Source of the DNA: Pseudokineococcus lusitanus
Lineage (GTDB): Bacteria > Actinomycetota > Actinomycetes > Actinomycetales > Quadrisphaeraceae
DNA: 64,000 nt
Assembly (NCBI RefSeq): GCF_003751265.1
Contig: NZ_RJKN01000005.1
Location: 279,806-343,805, forward strand
Direction of reading: 5' to 3'
Positions 50,988-58,611 of the stretch are shown piece by piece. Each line of letters starts with the position of its first letter. The first letter of the stretch is position 1. The notes under the pieces were generated by a model. It made no database searches, was not told the DNA's origin, and worked only from the letters and a program-made list of their open reading frames with translations. The position numbers were made by a program, and so were the translations under genes.

Positions 50988-52361
50988 GTGGCCGGCGACA
51001 CCTCGACCGCCCCCCGCGCGGCGGCCGCCCCGGCCGTGCCGGCGGCGCCGGCGCCGGACGTGCCCGCGGCGGGTGCGCCGGCGCCGGGCGGCCGCCGCCC
51101 GCGGCGCCCGCTGCTGCGCCGGGCCGGCTCCGCGGGCGGGGCCGTGGCGGCGCAGCTGGCCCAGGCGGGGGCGAGCCTCCTGCTGCAGGTCGTGGCCCTG
51201 CGGGCGCTGGGCGCCGAGGGCCTCGCCGTGCTGGCGCTCGTCTACAGCGGGCTCGTCCTCCTGACGGCCCTGTCCAGCGGCCTCGTCGGCGACTCGCTCA
51301 CCGTCCTCGACCGCCGGTCGCCGCGCGTGCGCGCCGGCCTCGTCGTCGTCGCGGTCGTCGTGGCCCTGCTCGGGTCGGCGGGCGCCGGGGCGGCCGTCCG
51401 CGTCGCCGGGGTGCTCGGGGACGGGGGCGCGGTCGTCGTGGCCGCCGCCACGGCCTCGTTCCTCCTGCGCGACCTCGTGCGGCGCTGGCTCATGGCCGCG
51501 CTCCGCTTCGGGCGGGTGCTGGCCGTCGACGTCCTCACGCTGCTCGCGACCGCCGGCTGGCTGCTCCTGCGGTCCGCCGACCTCGGTCTCGTGGACCTCT
51601 TCGCCGCGCTCCTCGCCGGCCAGCTCGCCGGGCTGCTCCTGGCCCTCGCGCTCGTCCCGCGGGCCGAGCGCCGCGGCGCCGCGGCGTGGCGCTCGCCCGA
51701 CGTGCCGGCCGTCCTGCGCTACGGCGTGTGGCGGGCCGCGCAGCAGGGCGTGCGACCGGGCACCCTCGTCCTCGTGCGCCTCCTCGTCGTCGCCGCCGTC
51801 GGCACGGTCGCCTTCGGCCAGCTGGAGGCGGCGCGGGTCTACGCCGCGCCCGCCATGCTCGTGCTGAGCGGCGGGGCCGGGTTCCTCTTCGCCTCCTACG
51901 CCGCCCGCCGTGCGGACGGCATGCGGGTGCTGCTCGCCAGCGCCGACCGCGGCGCCGTCGTCCTCGTCCTCGCCGCCGGGCTCACCGGGGTCGTCGCCGT
52001 CGTGGGCGCCCCCCTGCTGGGGCCGCTGCTCACGGGCGGGAGCTTCGGGCTCGACCTCGTGGCCGTCGTCGGCTGGTGCGCCTACGCCGCCGCCGCGGCC
52101 ACGCTGACGCCCTACGCCAGCCTCGCCGCCGTCGGGGGCCGGCACGTGGCCGTGCTCCTCGTGCGCCTGCTCGAGCTCGGCGTCTCCGTGGGGGCCGTCG
52201 CGCTCGTCCTGGCGCTGGACGTCGGCGCGGCGTGGGTGCCGCTGGCCCTGTGCCTCGGCCCGCTCGGGTGCGCCCTCGTCGTCCGCCGCGGCCTCCTCGT
52301 GCCGCTCGTGGCGCGGGGCGTCCCGCTCGTCCCCCCGGCCGTGGCCGGGACCGCCCGGTGA
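50988..52361 (+). CDS. Polysaccharide flippase-like membrane protein (MOP/Wzx)
   Basis: Predicted 457 aa with about 12 hydrophobic segments after a polar Ala/Pro N-terminus of 45 residues. The organisation follows Wzx-type flippases, although sequence motifs are weak. It starts 6 bp after the cytidylyltransferase gene and overlaps the following Wzy-like gene (GTGA), so the three are one operon. Probably the flippase of the second assembly line. Confidence 0.8.
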   Translation: MAGDTSTAPRAAAAPAVPAAPAPDVPAAGAPAPGGRRPRRPLLRRAGSAGGAVAAQLAQAGASLLLQVVALRALGAEGLAVLALVYSGLVLLTALSSGLVGDSLTVLDRRSPRVRAGLVVVAVVVALLGSAGAGAAVRVAGVLGDGGAVVVAAATASFLLRDLVRRWLMAALRFGRVLAVDVLTLLATAGWLLLRSADLGLVDLFAALLAGQLAGLLLALALVPRAERRGAAAWRSPDVPAVLRYGVWRAAQQGVRPGTLVLVRLLVVAAVGTVAFGQLEAARVYAAPAMLVLSGGAGFLFASYAARRADGMRVLLASADRGAVVLVLAAGLTGVVAVVGAPLLGPLLTGGSFGLDLVAVVGWCAYAAAAATLTPYASLAAVGGRHVAVLLVRLLELGVSVGAVALVLALDVGAAWVPLALCLGPLGCALVVRRGLLVPLVARGVPLVPPAVAGTAR

Positions 52362-53671
52362 GCCCCGTGCCCGGCGGCCCCGCCGCTCGCGGTGCGGCGC
52401 CCGCGGAGGGCTGGTGGGAGCGCTGGTGGTTCGCCGTCTGCGCCGTCGCCCTCGTCGTGGCCAGCGACTACGACTGGAGGACGCGTCCGCCCGGCGAGGC
52501 CACGAGCGGGTCGCTCGACCTCGCGGTGCTCCTCGAGGTCGCCGTCTACGGCGCGGTCGGCGGGTACCTCGTCCTCGCCCGTGCGCGGCCGCCCCGGGCG
52601 GTGCGCCTGCCGCTGCCCGTCGTGCTGCTCCTCTGCTACGCCCTGCTGCTCGTCCTCTCGGTGACGTACACGCCCTACGTCGTCTACGCCGCGGTCCGCG
52701 CCGTCCAGATGCTCGTCCTCGTGGGCCTCGCGCTCGCCCTCGTGCGCGGCGGTACGACCGCGCACGCCCACCGCTTCGCGCACGCCTTCGTCGTCCTCGT
52801 CGCGCTGTCGATCGCCTACGGCGTGGTGGTGCCCTCGCCGGCGGCCAACCGGCTGCAGGAGGGCCGCTTCACCTGGTTGGCCATCCACCCCACCGTCTCG
52901 GGCGTCCTCACGGGCCTCGCCCTCGTCGTGGCGGTGACCTACCTCAGCGGGGGGCGGCGGCCTCGGGGCGGTCCGCGCTGGCCGACGGGGGTCTACGTCC
53001 TGCTCGTGCTCGTCGCCGGCGGCGGGCTCCTCGCCACCCAGACGCGCGGCGCCGTCCTCGCGGGCGTCATCGGCTCGGTCGTCGTCGTCGTCGTGCTGCA
53101 GAGCGGCCGGACCCTCGTCGACACGGTCCTGGCGGCGGCCGTCGTCGGGACCGGGGCGGTGGTGGCGGGCAGCGCCGTCGCCGCGGACTACCTCGCCCGC
53201 GGCGAGGACCCGGCCCAGCTGGCCACCCTCAACTCCCGCACGATGCTCTGGGCCGTGGCCTTCGACGCCGTCCGCGACCAGCCCCTGTGGGGCTACGGGC
53301 TGACGGCGGCGCGCGGCATCTTCTACGACGAGACGGGCCTCGGCGGCGGGCACAACGCCGTCGTCAACGTCCTCGTCGAGCTGGGCGGGGTGGGCCTCGC
53401 GGTGTGGGTGGCCCTCGTCGTGGTGCTCGTCCTGCGGGCGCGGGCGCTGCCCCGGGTGCCGGCCGCCGGCCTCGGGGTCGACCGGGCGCTCGTCCTCGGC
53501 GTCGTCACCTTCCTCATGGTCGACGGCGTCGTCTACGAGGGGGCCGGGTCCGTGGCCAACGTCGCCGTCACGTGGCTGGTCGCGTGCGTCGCGTGGGTGG
53601 GCACCGCCGAGCGCGAGGCCGCGGCCTCCGCCCCGCCCCCGGCCCGCCGGCCCCGCGTCGGCGCGGGCTGA
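52358..53671 (+). CDS. O-antigen ligase/polymerase-like membrane protein 2
   Basis: Predicted 437 aa with about 11 hydrophobic segments. The Wzy_C-type region has TLNSRTMLWAVAFDAVRDQP followed by LWGYGL and a conserved His (GGGHNAVVN). It is paired with the flippase directly upstream, as Wzx/Wzy genes often are. A strong hairpin follows 55 bp later. Confidence 0.85.
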   Translation: MSPVPGGPAARGAAPAEGWWERWWFAVCAVALVVASDYDWRTRPPGEATSGSLDLAVLLEVAVYGAVGGYLVLARARPPRAVRLPLPVVLLLCYALLLVLSVTYTPYVVYAAVRAVQMLVLVGLALALVRGGTTAHAHRFAHAFVVLVALSIAYGVVVPSPAANRLQEGRFTWLAIHPTVSGVLTGLALVVAVTYLSGGRRPRGGPRWPTGVYVLLVLVAGGGLLATQTRGAVLAGVIGSVVVVVVLQSGRTLVDTVLAAAVVGTGAVVAGSAVAADYLARGEDPAQLATLNSRTMLWAVAFDAVRDQPLWGYGLTAARGIFYDETGLGGGHNAVVNVLVELGGVGLAVWVALVVVLVLRARALPRVPAAGLGVDRALVLGVVTFLMVDGVVYEGAGSVANVAVTWLVACVAWVGTAEREAAASAPPPARRPRVGAG

Positions 53672-53726
53672 CCGGCCGCCGGCCCCGGCGCCCGCGCGCA
53701 CCGCGGGGGCACGTAGGGGTGACGCG

Positions 53727-53775
53727 GCAGGGGCCCGCGCCCGGACGTCGACGACGTCGGTGCGCGGGCCCCTGC
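53727..53775. terminator. Bidirectional terminator between the wzy-like gene and the beta-helix gene
   Basis: 14-bp perfect arms (53727-53740, 53762-53775); the loop itself can form a small CGACGTCG stem. It lies between convergent genes. Confidence 0.75.
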
Positions 53776-53829
53776 CCGTGCCGTGCGGCCCGCGAGGGGC
53801 CTCCCGGGCGGGCCGCCCGGGACGCGGGG

Positions 53830-56388
53830 TCAGAGCCCGAAGGCGCCGACCCGTGCCGTGCCGGCCGGCTGCCCGACGAGCGCGGCGACGTCGGAGGGCA
53901 GGCCCACGGCCCTGCCGTGGCCCGGGAAGGCGCCCGTGGGACGGCCCGCGGCGTCGACGACGTCGGCGCCGGTGACGAGCACGCCGCGCCCCTCCTGGCC
54001 GGTCGTCCGGCTGAACGAGGCGAGGTCGGTGAAGACGGCCGGGTTGCCGGCGCCGCGCGACCACACCACCGCCCACGTCGGCGTCCCGGGGGACGTCCGG
54101 TGGTAGACGTCGCCGTCCGCGGTCACGCCGATCTGCTCCGCGCTGCGCTGCTTGGAGTAGTCCTCCACGCAGAGCAGGCAGTTGCCCGAGGCCGTGTCGG
54201 CCACGACGTTGTTGCGCACCGTCACGGGGCCGAGCAGCCACGTCATCGTCGGGTCCGGGAAGGGCTGGCGCGGGTCGTGGCCGGGGGTGCCCCGGTCGCT
54301 CGCCCGGCGCGGGTCCTGGACGACGTTCAGCGTCCGGCCGTTGCCCGTGAAGGTGTTGTTCCAGATCTTCACGTCGCTCGTGTTGTTGACCTTGATGCCG
54401 TCGCGGCCGTTGCCCGACACGAGGTTGTCCGCGAACACGGCCCTGGCGGACAGCTCGAGCGAGGTGCCGTGGCCGGCGTTGTCGCGCAGGTCGTTGCCGA
54501 CGACCTCGATGTCGTAGGCCGACTCGTCGAACCAGACGCCCGGGCCGCGGTTGCCCGCGGACGTGCTGTGGCGCACCGTCACGTCGCGGCTGCGGGCGAC
54601 CTTGATGCCGCCGGAGACGGGCGCCTGGTTGAAGCGCTCGACGTTGTTGCCCTCGGCCCGCAGGCCGTCGACGAGGAGGCGGTCGGCGTACGTCGCCGTG
54701 ACGCCGAGCATGCCGCTGCGGGAGGAGGTGACGTGCCGCAGCGTGACGTCGGAGGCGCTGACGGCGATGCCCGTGGTGGCCGAGTCGACGACGGCGACCT
54801 CCTCGAGCGTGGCGCGCGGCTGCTCGAGCGTGACGGCCCCCATGTGCGGCACGGACGGCGCGTAGCGCCGGACGCCCAGGCCGCGCAGGGTCGCGCCGGC
54901 CACGCGCACGTTGACGGCCTGCTGGAGGTCGCTGACCCGCACCTCGCGGCCCCGCGGGTCGGTGCCGAGGTGGAGCACGTCGCCGCGGCGGTCGAGGAAG
55001 AAGCGCCCGGGCGCCAGCTGGTCGCGCGAGCCGACCTGGACCTGCGCGACGCCGTCCACCCAGACCTGGTCCGGGTGCGCGGCCATCGGGTACGCCGGGT
55101 CGACGAAGCGCCAGCCGGCGGCGGCACCGGCCTCGCCGGCGCCCCACGTGTAGGTGGGGGAGGGGTCGAAGTCGAGGGTCCACCGCGTCGTCCACGCGCC
55201 GCCGGACGCCGTCCAGCTGTCCACGCGCGAGCTGCCGTCGAGCCAGACGGCCTCGCCGGGCCAGGACTGGACCGTCAGGCGCTTCCGGAGCACGAGGGAC
55301 TCGTGGTAGCTGCCGCCCCGCAGGACGACGGTGCCGCCCTCGGGCGCCCGCTCGACCGCGCGGGCGAGCGTGCGCAGCGGCGCGGCGGCCGTGCCGGCGG
55401 CGCCGTCGTCCCCGGACGGCGCCACGACGACGGCGCCGGAGGGCACCGCGTAGCGGGTCGAGCCCACGGTCGCGCCGGCGCGGGTGGCCTCGCGACCGGA
55501 CGTCGGCGTGGTGGGGGTCGGGGTGACGGGCGGCGGGGTGACGGGCGGCGGGGTCACCGGGGGCGGCGTCACGGGCGGCGGGGTGACGGGCGTCGTCGCC
55601 GCCGTGGTCTCCGAGGCCTCGACGTTGTCGACGAGCACCCGGCCCGCGGGCGAGCTGCTGGAGGCGTAGGCGAAGAGGCCGACGGAGCCGGCCGCGGCGA
55701 GGCGGCGGGCGCTCGTGTCGCGGGCCGCGAGCTGCCAGGCGGGAGCCGTCCCGCCGCGCACCCAGGCGCGGGCACCCAGGTCGACGGCGTCGGAGCCCGT
55801 GGCGCGGCCCTCGACGCGGAACCAGGTGCCCGGCGCGAGCCGCCCGAGGGACGTCTCGGCCGCGAGGTCCGTCGTCACCCCGTTCGCGGCGCGGTGGACG
55901 AGGCCCACGCGGGTCTCGCCGCCGGGCGCGACCCGGACGCGGGCGAGGTAGGCGTCGCCCGCCGCGGTGCGCCGCAGCGCGACGCCGACCGTGTAGCCGC
56001 CACCGGCGGGCGCGTGCACCGGGACGGCGAAGCTCGCCCCGACGAGGACGTCGCGGGCGCCGGTCGACGCGAGGGTCGCCGTGCGCGCCGTCCCGGGCGC
56101 GGGGAGCGTGATGGTGCCGACGCCCCCTCCCACGGACAGGTCGCCCGGTGTCGTCGTCGACCACGAGCCGCCGACGAGCGCGTCGCCGAGCCCCCCGGCG
56201 ACGACACGCTCCATGGCGTCGCGCGCGACGACCCGGTCCGCCCCCACGGCACCGGGGGCGACGAGGAGGGTGCCCGCGAGGGCGGCGGTCAGGGCGAGGC
56301 CGAGCGCGCCGGCCCGGCGCCGCGGTGCGGCGCCGTCGGGACGGGGGCCGCGTGAGCGGGGCCCGGGGAGGGCAGGGGGGAAGGGCAT
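53830..56388 (-). CDS. Secreted right-handed beta-helix protein 2 with N-terminal beta-sandwich-like module
   Basis: Predicted 852 aa. A long signal peptide (about 1-50) with basic start and hydrophobic core, then the beta-sandwich-like module shared with the big secreted proteins (about 55-255; GGLGDALVGGSW near its start, VGLFAYASSSSPAG near its end). A TPPPV-repeat linker (about 265-290) follows, then a parallel beta-helix of about 520 residues beginning APSGDDGAAGTAAAPLRTL, with many VTLRHVTSSRS-like coils. Possibly a polysaccharide lyase or epimerase-type protein, but the active site is not identifiable. ATG at 56388 with an AGGA site. It is divergent from the Wzz-like gene at 56755. Confidence 0.83.
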   Translation of the reverse strand: MPFPPALPGPRSRGPRPDGAAPRRRAGALGLALTAALAGTLLVAPGAVGADRVVARDAMERVVAGGLGDALVGGSWSTTTPGDLSVGGGVGTITLPAPGTARTATLASTGARDVLVGASFAVPVHAPAGGGYTVGVALRRTAAGDAYLARVRVAPGGETRVGLVHRAANGVTTDLAAETSLGRLAPGTWFRVEGRATGSDAVDLGARAWVRGGTAPAWQLAARDTSARRLAAAGSVGLFAYASSSSPAGRVLVDNVEASETTAATTPVTPPPVTPPPVTPPPVTPPPVTPTPTTPTSGREATRAGATVGSTRYAVPSGAVVVAPSGDDGAAGTAAAPLRTLARAVERAPEGGTVVLRGGSYHESLVLRKRLTVQSWPGEAVWLDGSSRVDSWTASGGAWTTRWTLDFDPSPTYTWGAGEAGAAAGWRFVDPAYPMAAHPDQVWVDGVAQVQVGSRDQLAPGRFFLDRRGDVLHLGTDPRGREVRVSDLQQAVNVRVAGATLRGLGVRRYAPSVPHMGAVTLEQPRATLEEVAVVDSATTGIAVSASDVTLRHVTSSRSGMLGVTATYADRLLVDGLRAEGNNVERFNQAPVSGGIKVARSRDVTVRHSTSAGNRGPGVWFDESAYDIEVVGNDLRDNAGHGTSLELSARAVFADNLVSGNGRDGIKVNNTSDVKIWNNTFTGNGRTLNVVQDPRRASDRGTPGHDPRQPFPDPTMTWLLGPVTVRNNVVADTASGNCLLCVEDYSKQRSAEQIGVTADGDVYHRTSPGTPTWAVVWSRGAGNPAVFTDLASFSRTTGQEGRGVLVTGADVVDAAGRPTGAFPGHGRAVGLPSDVAALVGQPAGTARVGAFGL
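55519..55593. repeat. 15-bp tandem repeats encoding the TPPPV linker
   Basis: Four to five imperfect copies of a 15-bp unit (ACGGGCGGCGGGGTG on the plus strand) encode the Pro-rich linker between the two domains of the beta-helix protein. Confidence 0.75.
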
Positions 56389-56754
56389 GGGGGGTCCTGT
56401 CGACGGGGGGCGGGCGGTGCCGGGAGAGGTCCTCCGGGTCACGGACGGGTCTCGTCCGGTCATCGGTGCCCGCAGAGAGTGGCCGAAGTCGTGCCCGAAT
56501 GGTGAATGAGGACCGGATTAGTCCATGATCGTGACGGTCGGTGGTCGGCTGCTGCGCACGGCGACCGATATGTCCGCGGAGCGATCACCGGCGGCGGGCG
56601 GGCGGGTGGTCCGGCTGCGCCGTCCGGGGCACGACCTCCGCTGGTCGTCATCGTCCGTCGTGACGCTCGCGTAGCGTCACCGACGGCCAGCGAGCCCCCG
56701 GCCTCACCCGTCCGGCGGCGGAGGTGCTGGCCCGCACCCCGGGGGGCCTACCGC
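56389..56754. other. Divergent regulatory region, beta-helix 2 / Wzz-like gene
   Basis: 366 bp without a gene, including a locally A/T-richer stretch at about 56495-56545. A GTGACGG motif lies at 56531-56537. No clear -10 was assigned for either gene. Confidence 0.5.
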
Positions 56755-58242
56755 ATGGACACCACCGCACCGACGCTGATCGGGGCGCTCTGGCGCTACC
56801 GCTGGTCGTCGGCGCTGCTCGTGCTGCTCGTCGCGGCGCTCAGCGTCGCCGCCGGCTCGGTCTCGGGCCCCGCGGCCACGGTGTCCGCGAGCATCTCGCT
56901 GACGCCGCCCGGGCCCGACAACGTCCTCGCCCCCGGCACCCAGGGCGACGCGTCGTCGGCCCGCTACACGGCGCAGCGGGCCGCCTTCGTCACGAGCGAC
57001 GCGGTCCTGACCGCGGTCGCCGACCGCACGGGTCGGGACAACCTGACCGAGCTGCGTCGTGAGGTGGTCGCCGAGCCGGCCCTCACCTCGAGCACCGTGA
57101 CCGTGACCGTCGAGTCGTCCGATGCCGAGGAGGCCGTGGCGCTCGCGTCGGCCGTCGTCGACAGCTACGCCGAGCAGACGCAGGCGCAGGTGGACCAGCT
57201 CACGCAGGAGGCTCTCGACTCCCTCGCCGCCAGCGAGCAGGAGGTCATCGACTCGACCGACGTGGTGCTGCCGGTCGAGGAGGCGCAGCAGGGCTCCGTC
57301 GCCGCCACGCTCGCCGACCTCAGGCTCCAGGCCAGCGAGATCCGCACGAGCAGCGCGCTGTTCGGTGACGGCGTGTCCTTCGTCGAGGCGCCGCGGCTGG
57401 ACGCCGTCGTGACGCGCGGGCTGCCCCTGCGGGAGGCGTTCCTCGGCGTCGTCGTCGGCCTCGTCGCCGCCGGCCTGCTGGCCTGGGTCCGGGCCGACCG
57501 GCACCGGCGGCTGTCCTCGCCCGACGAGCTCGAGCCGGACGCCTCCTTCCTCGGCGAGCTCCGCCGCCCGGGCGACCTCGACGTGCCCGCCCCCGGCGAG
57601 CCGCTCGAGATGCCGACGCAGTCGCACCGGCTCGTCGGCGCGGTGGTCGGCCGCGAGACCTCCGGCGGCGTGCTGGCCGTCACCTCGGCCGACGAGCGGC
57701 TGCGGACGGCGACGGCGCTCAACCTCGCGGCCTCCCTCGCCCGGGACGGGCGCCGCGTCCTCGTCGTCGACGGCGACACCGACCACCACGCCCTCACGAG
57801 CCGGCTGGCGCTCGACGGCACGCCGTGGACCGCCGCCCTCGCCGACGGCGGCCGCGCGCCCGTCCCGACGCTCCTGCGCACGACGGGTGGCGGGGAGCTG
57901 CAGGTCGTGGGCGCCGCCCCGGACGCCACGGCCGCCCCCGGCGGCCGCTCCGTCGAGGAGCTCGTCCGCGGCTGGCGCCGCGACCACGACGCCGTCGTCG
58001 TGGACCTGCCCGCCCTCGGCGGCGGCCAGCTCGTCACCGACCTCGCGGCGGCGGCCGACGCGGGCCTCCTCGTCGTCGCCCACGGCGCGGACGACCGGGG
58101 CACCCGCGACGAGCTCCGCCGGTGGGCCGCGCTCGGCACGCCGCTCGTCGGCTACGTCTACGCGCGGGCGTCGGCCCGGGGGCGCGGCGGCGCCCTCGGC
58201 GCCCTGCGCCGGTCCGCCGACCGCGAGGCCCGTACCGCCTGA
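56755..58242 (+). CDS. Wzz/BY-kinase-like protein lacking a P-loop
   Basis: Predicted 495 aa. TM1 (about 17-38), an extracytoplasmic Wzz domain with a helical stretch (140-200), TM2 (about 226-245) and a cytoplasmic ParA-like domain (about 290-480). The expected P-loop is replaced by TSADERLRTATALNLA (310-325), with no GxGK at all, while the Walker A'-like VLVVDGD (335-341) and Walker B-like AVVVDLPAL remain. No tyrosine cluster is present at the C-terminus. Most likely a non-catalytic co-polymerase. Alone on the plus strand, with a hairpin 35 bp downstream. Confidence 0.83.
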   Translation: MDTTAPTLIGALWRYRWSSALLVLLVAALSVAAGSVSGPAATVSASISLTPPGPDNVLAPGTQGDASSARYTAQRAAFVTSDAVLTAVADRTGRDNLTELRREVVAEPALTSSTVTVTVESSDAEEAVALASAVVDSYAEQTQAQVDQLTQEALDSLAASEQEVIDSTDVVLPVEEAQQGSVAATLADLRLQASEIRTSSALFGDGVSFVEAPRLDAVVTRGLPLREAFLGVVVGLVAAGLLAWVRADRHRRLSSPDELEPDASFLGELRRPGDLDVPAPGEPLEMPTQSHRLVGAVVGRETSGGVLAVTSADERLRTATALNLAASLARDGRRVLVVDGDTDHHALTSRLALDGTPWTAALADGGRAPVPTLLRTTGGGELQVVGAAPDATAAPGGRSVEELVRGWRRDHDAVVVDLPALGGGQLVTDLAAAADAGLLVVAHGADDRGTRDELRRWAALGTPLVGYVYARASARGRGGALGALRRSADREARTA

Positions 58243-58611
58243 GGCCCCTCCCGCCCGGTCGCCCGACCGGTCCGACCGCCCCCGACGCCGCCGGCGCCGG
58301 GGGCGTCGTCGTCCCCGCCGGGGCCGCCGCCCGCGGCGACCCCGGCCGGGAGCGGACCCGGGCGTCGGACGAAGCGCCCACCGCCTTCGGGAACGGTCGG
58401 AAGCGGACGACTCGGCCCGACGCGGAGGGTGACTGCTCGTCGTCACGGCGCGGGTGTGCGATCACATCTGGGCCGGGCGGGTGACGCGGCGTCATCGTCC
58501 GGGTGTCGGAGGCACTGCTTCCCCGGAAATGGTCACGCGCCGTCACACCTGCTGCCTACCCTCCTCGGAGGCCGTCACCATCAGAGGTGGCGCGCGCGCC
58601 CAGGGGGCACG
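58243..58611. other. Intergenic region with terminator and promoter of secreted protein 4
   Basis: 369 bp. A terminator-like stem CGCCCCCG/CGGGGGCG (58277-58305) follows the Wzz-like gene. Before protein 4 lie two reverse-oriented GTGACGG motifs (CCGTCAC at 58540-58546 and 58572-58578) and a -10-like TACCCT (58557-58562). Confidence 0.5.
58277..58305 (+). terminator. Hairpin after the Wzz-like gene
   Basis: 8-bp perfect arms CGCCCCCG and CGGGGGCG around a GC-rich loop that can pair further. Confidence 0.6.

Noticed and set aside
13999..58242. A PAPS sulfotransferase inside the locus
   Set aside because: I looked for a protein with a PAPS-binding P-loop that could complete a sulfation pathway. 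All genes were accounted for by other families, so none is claimed.
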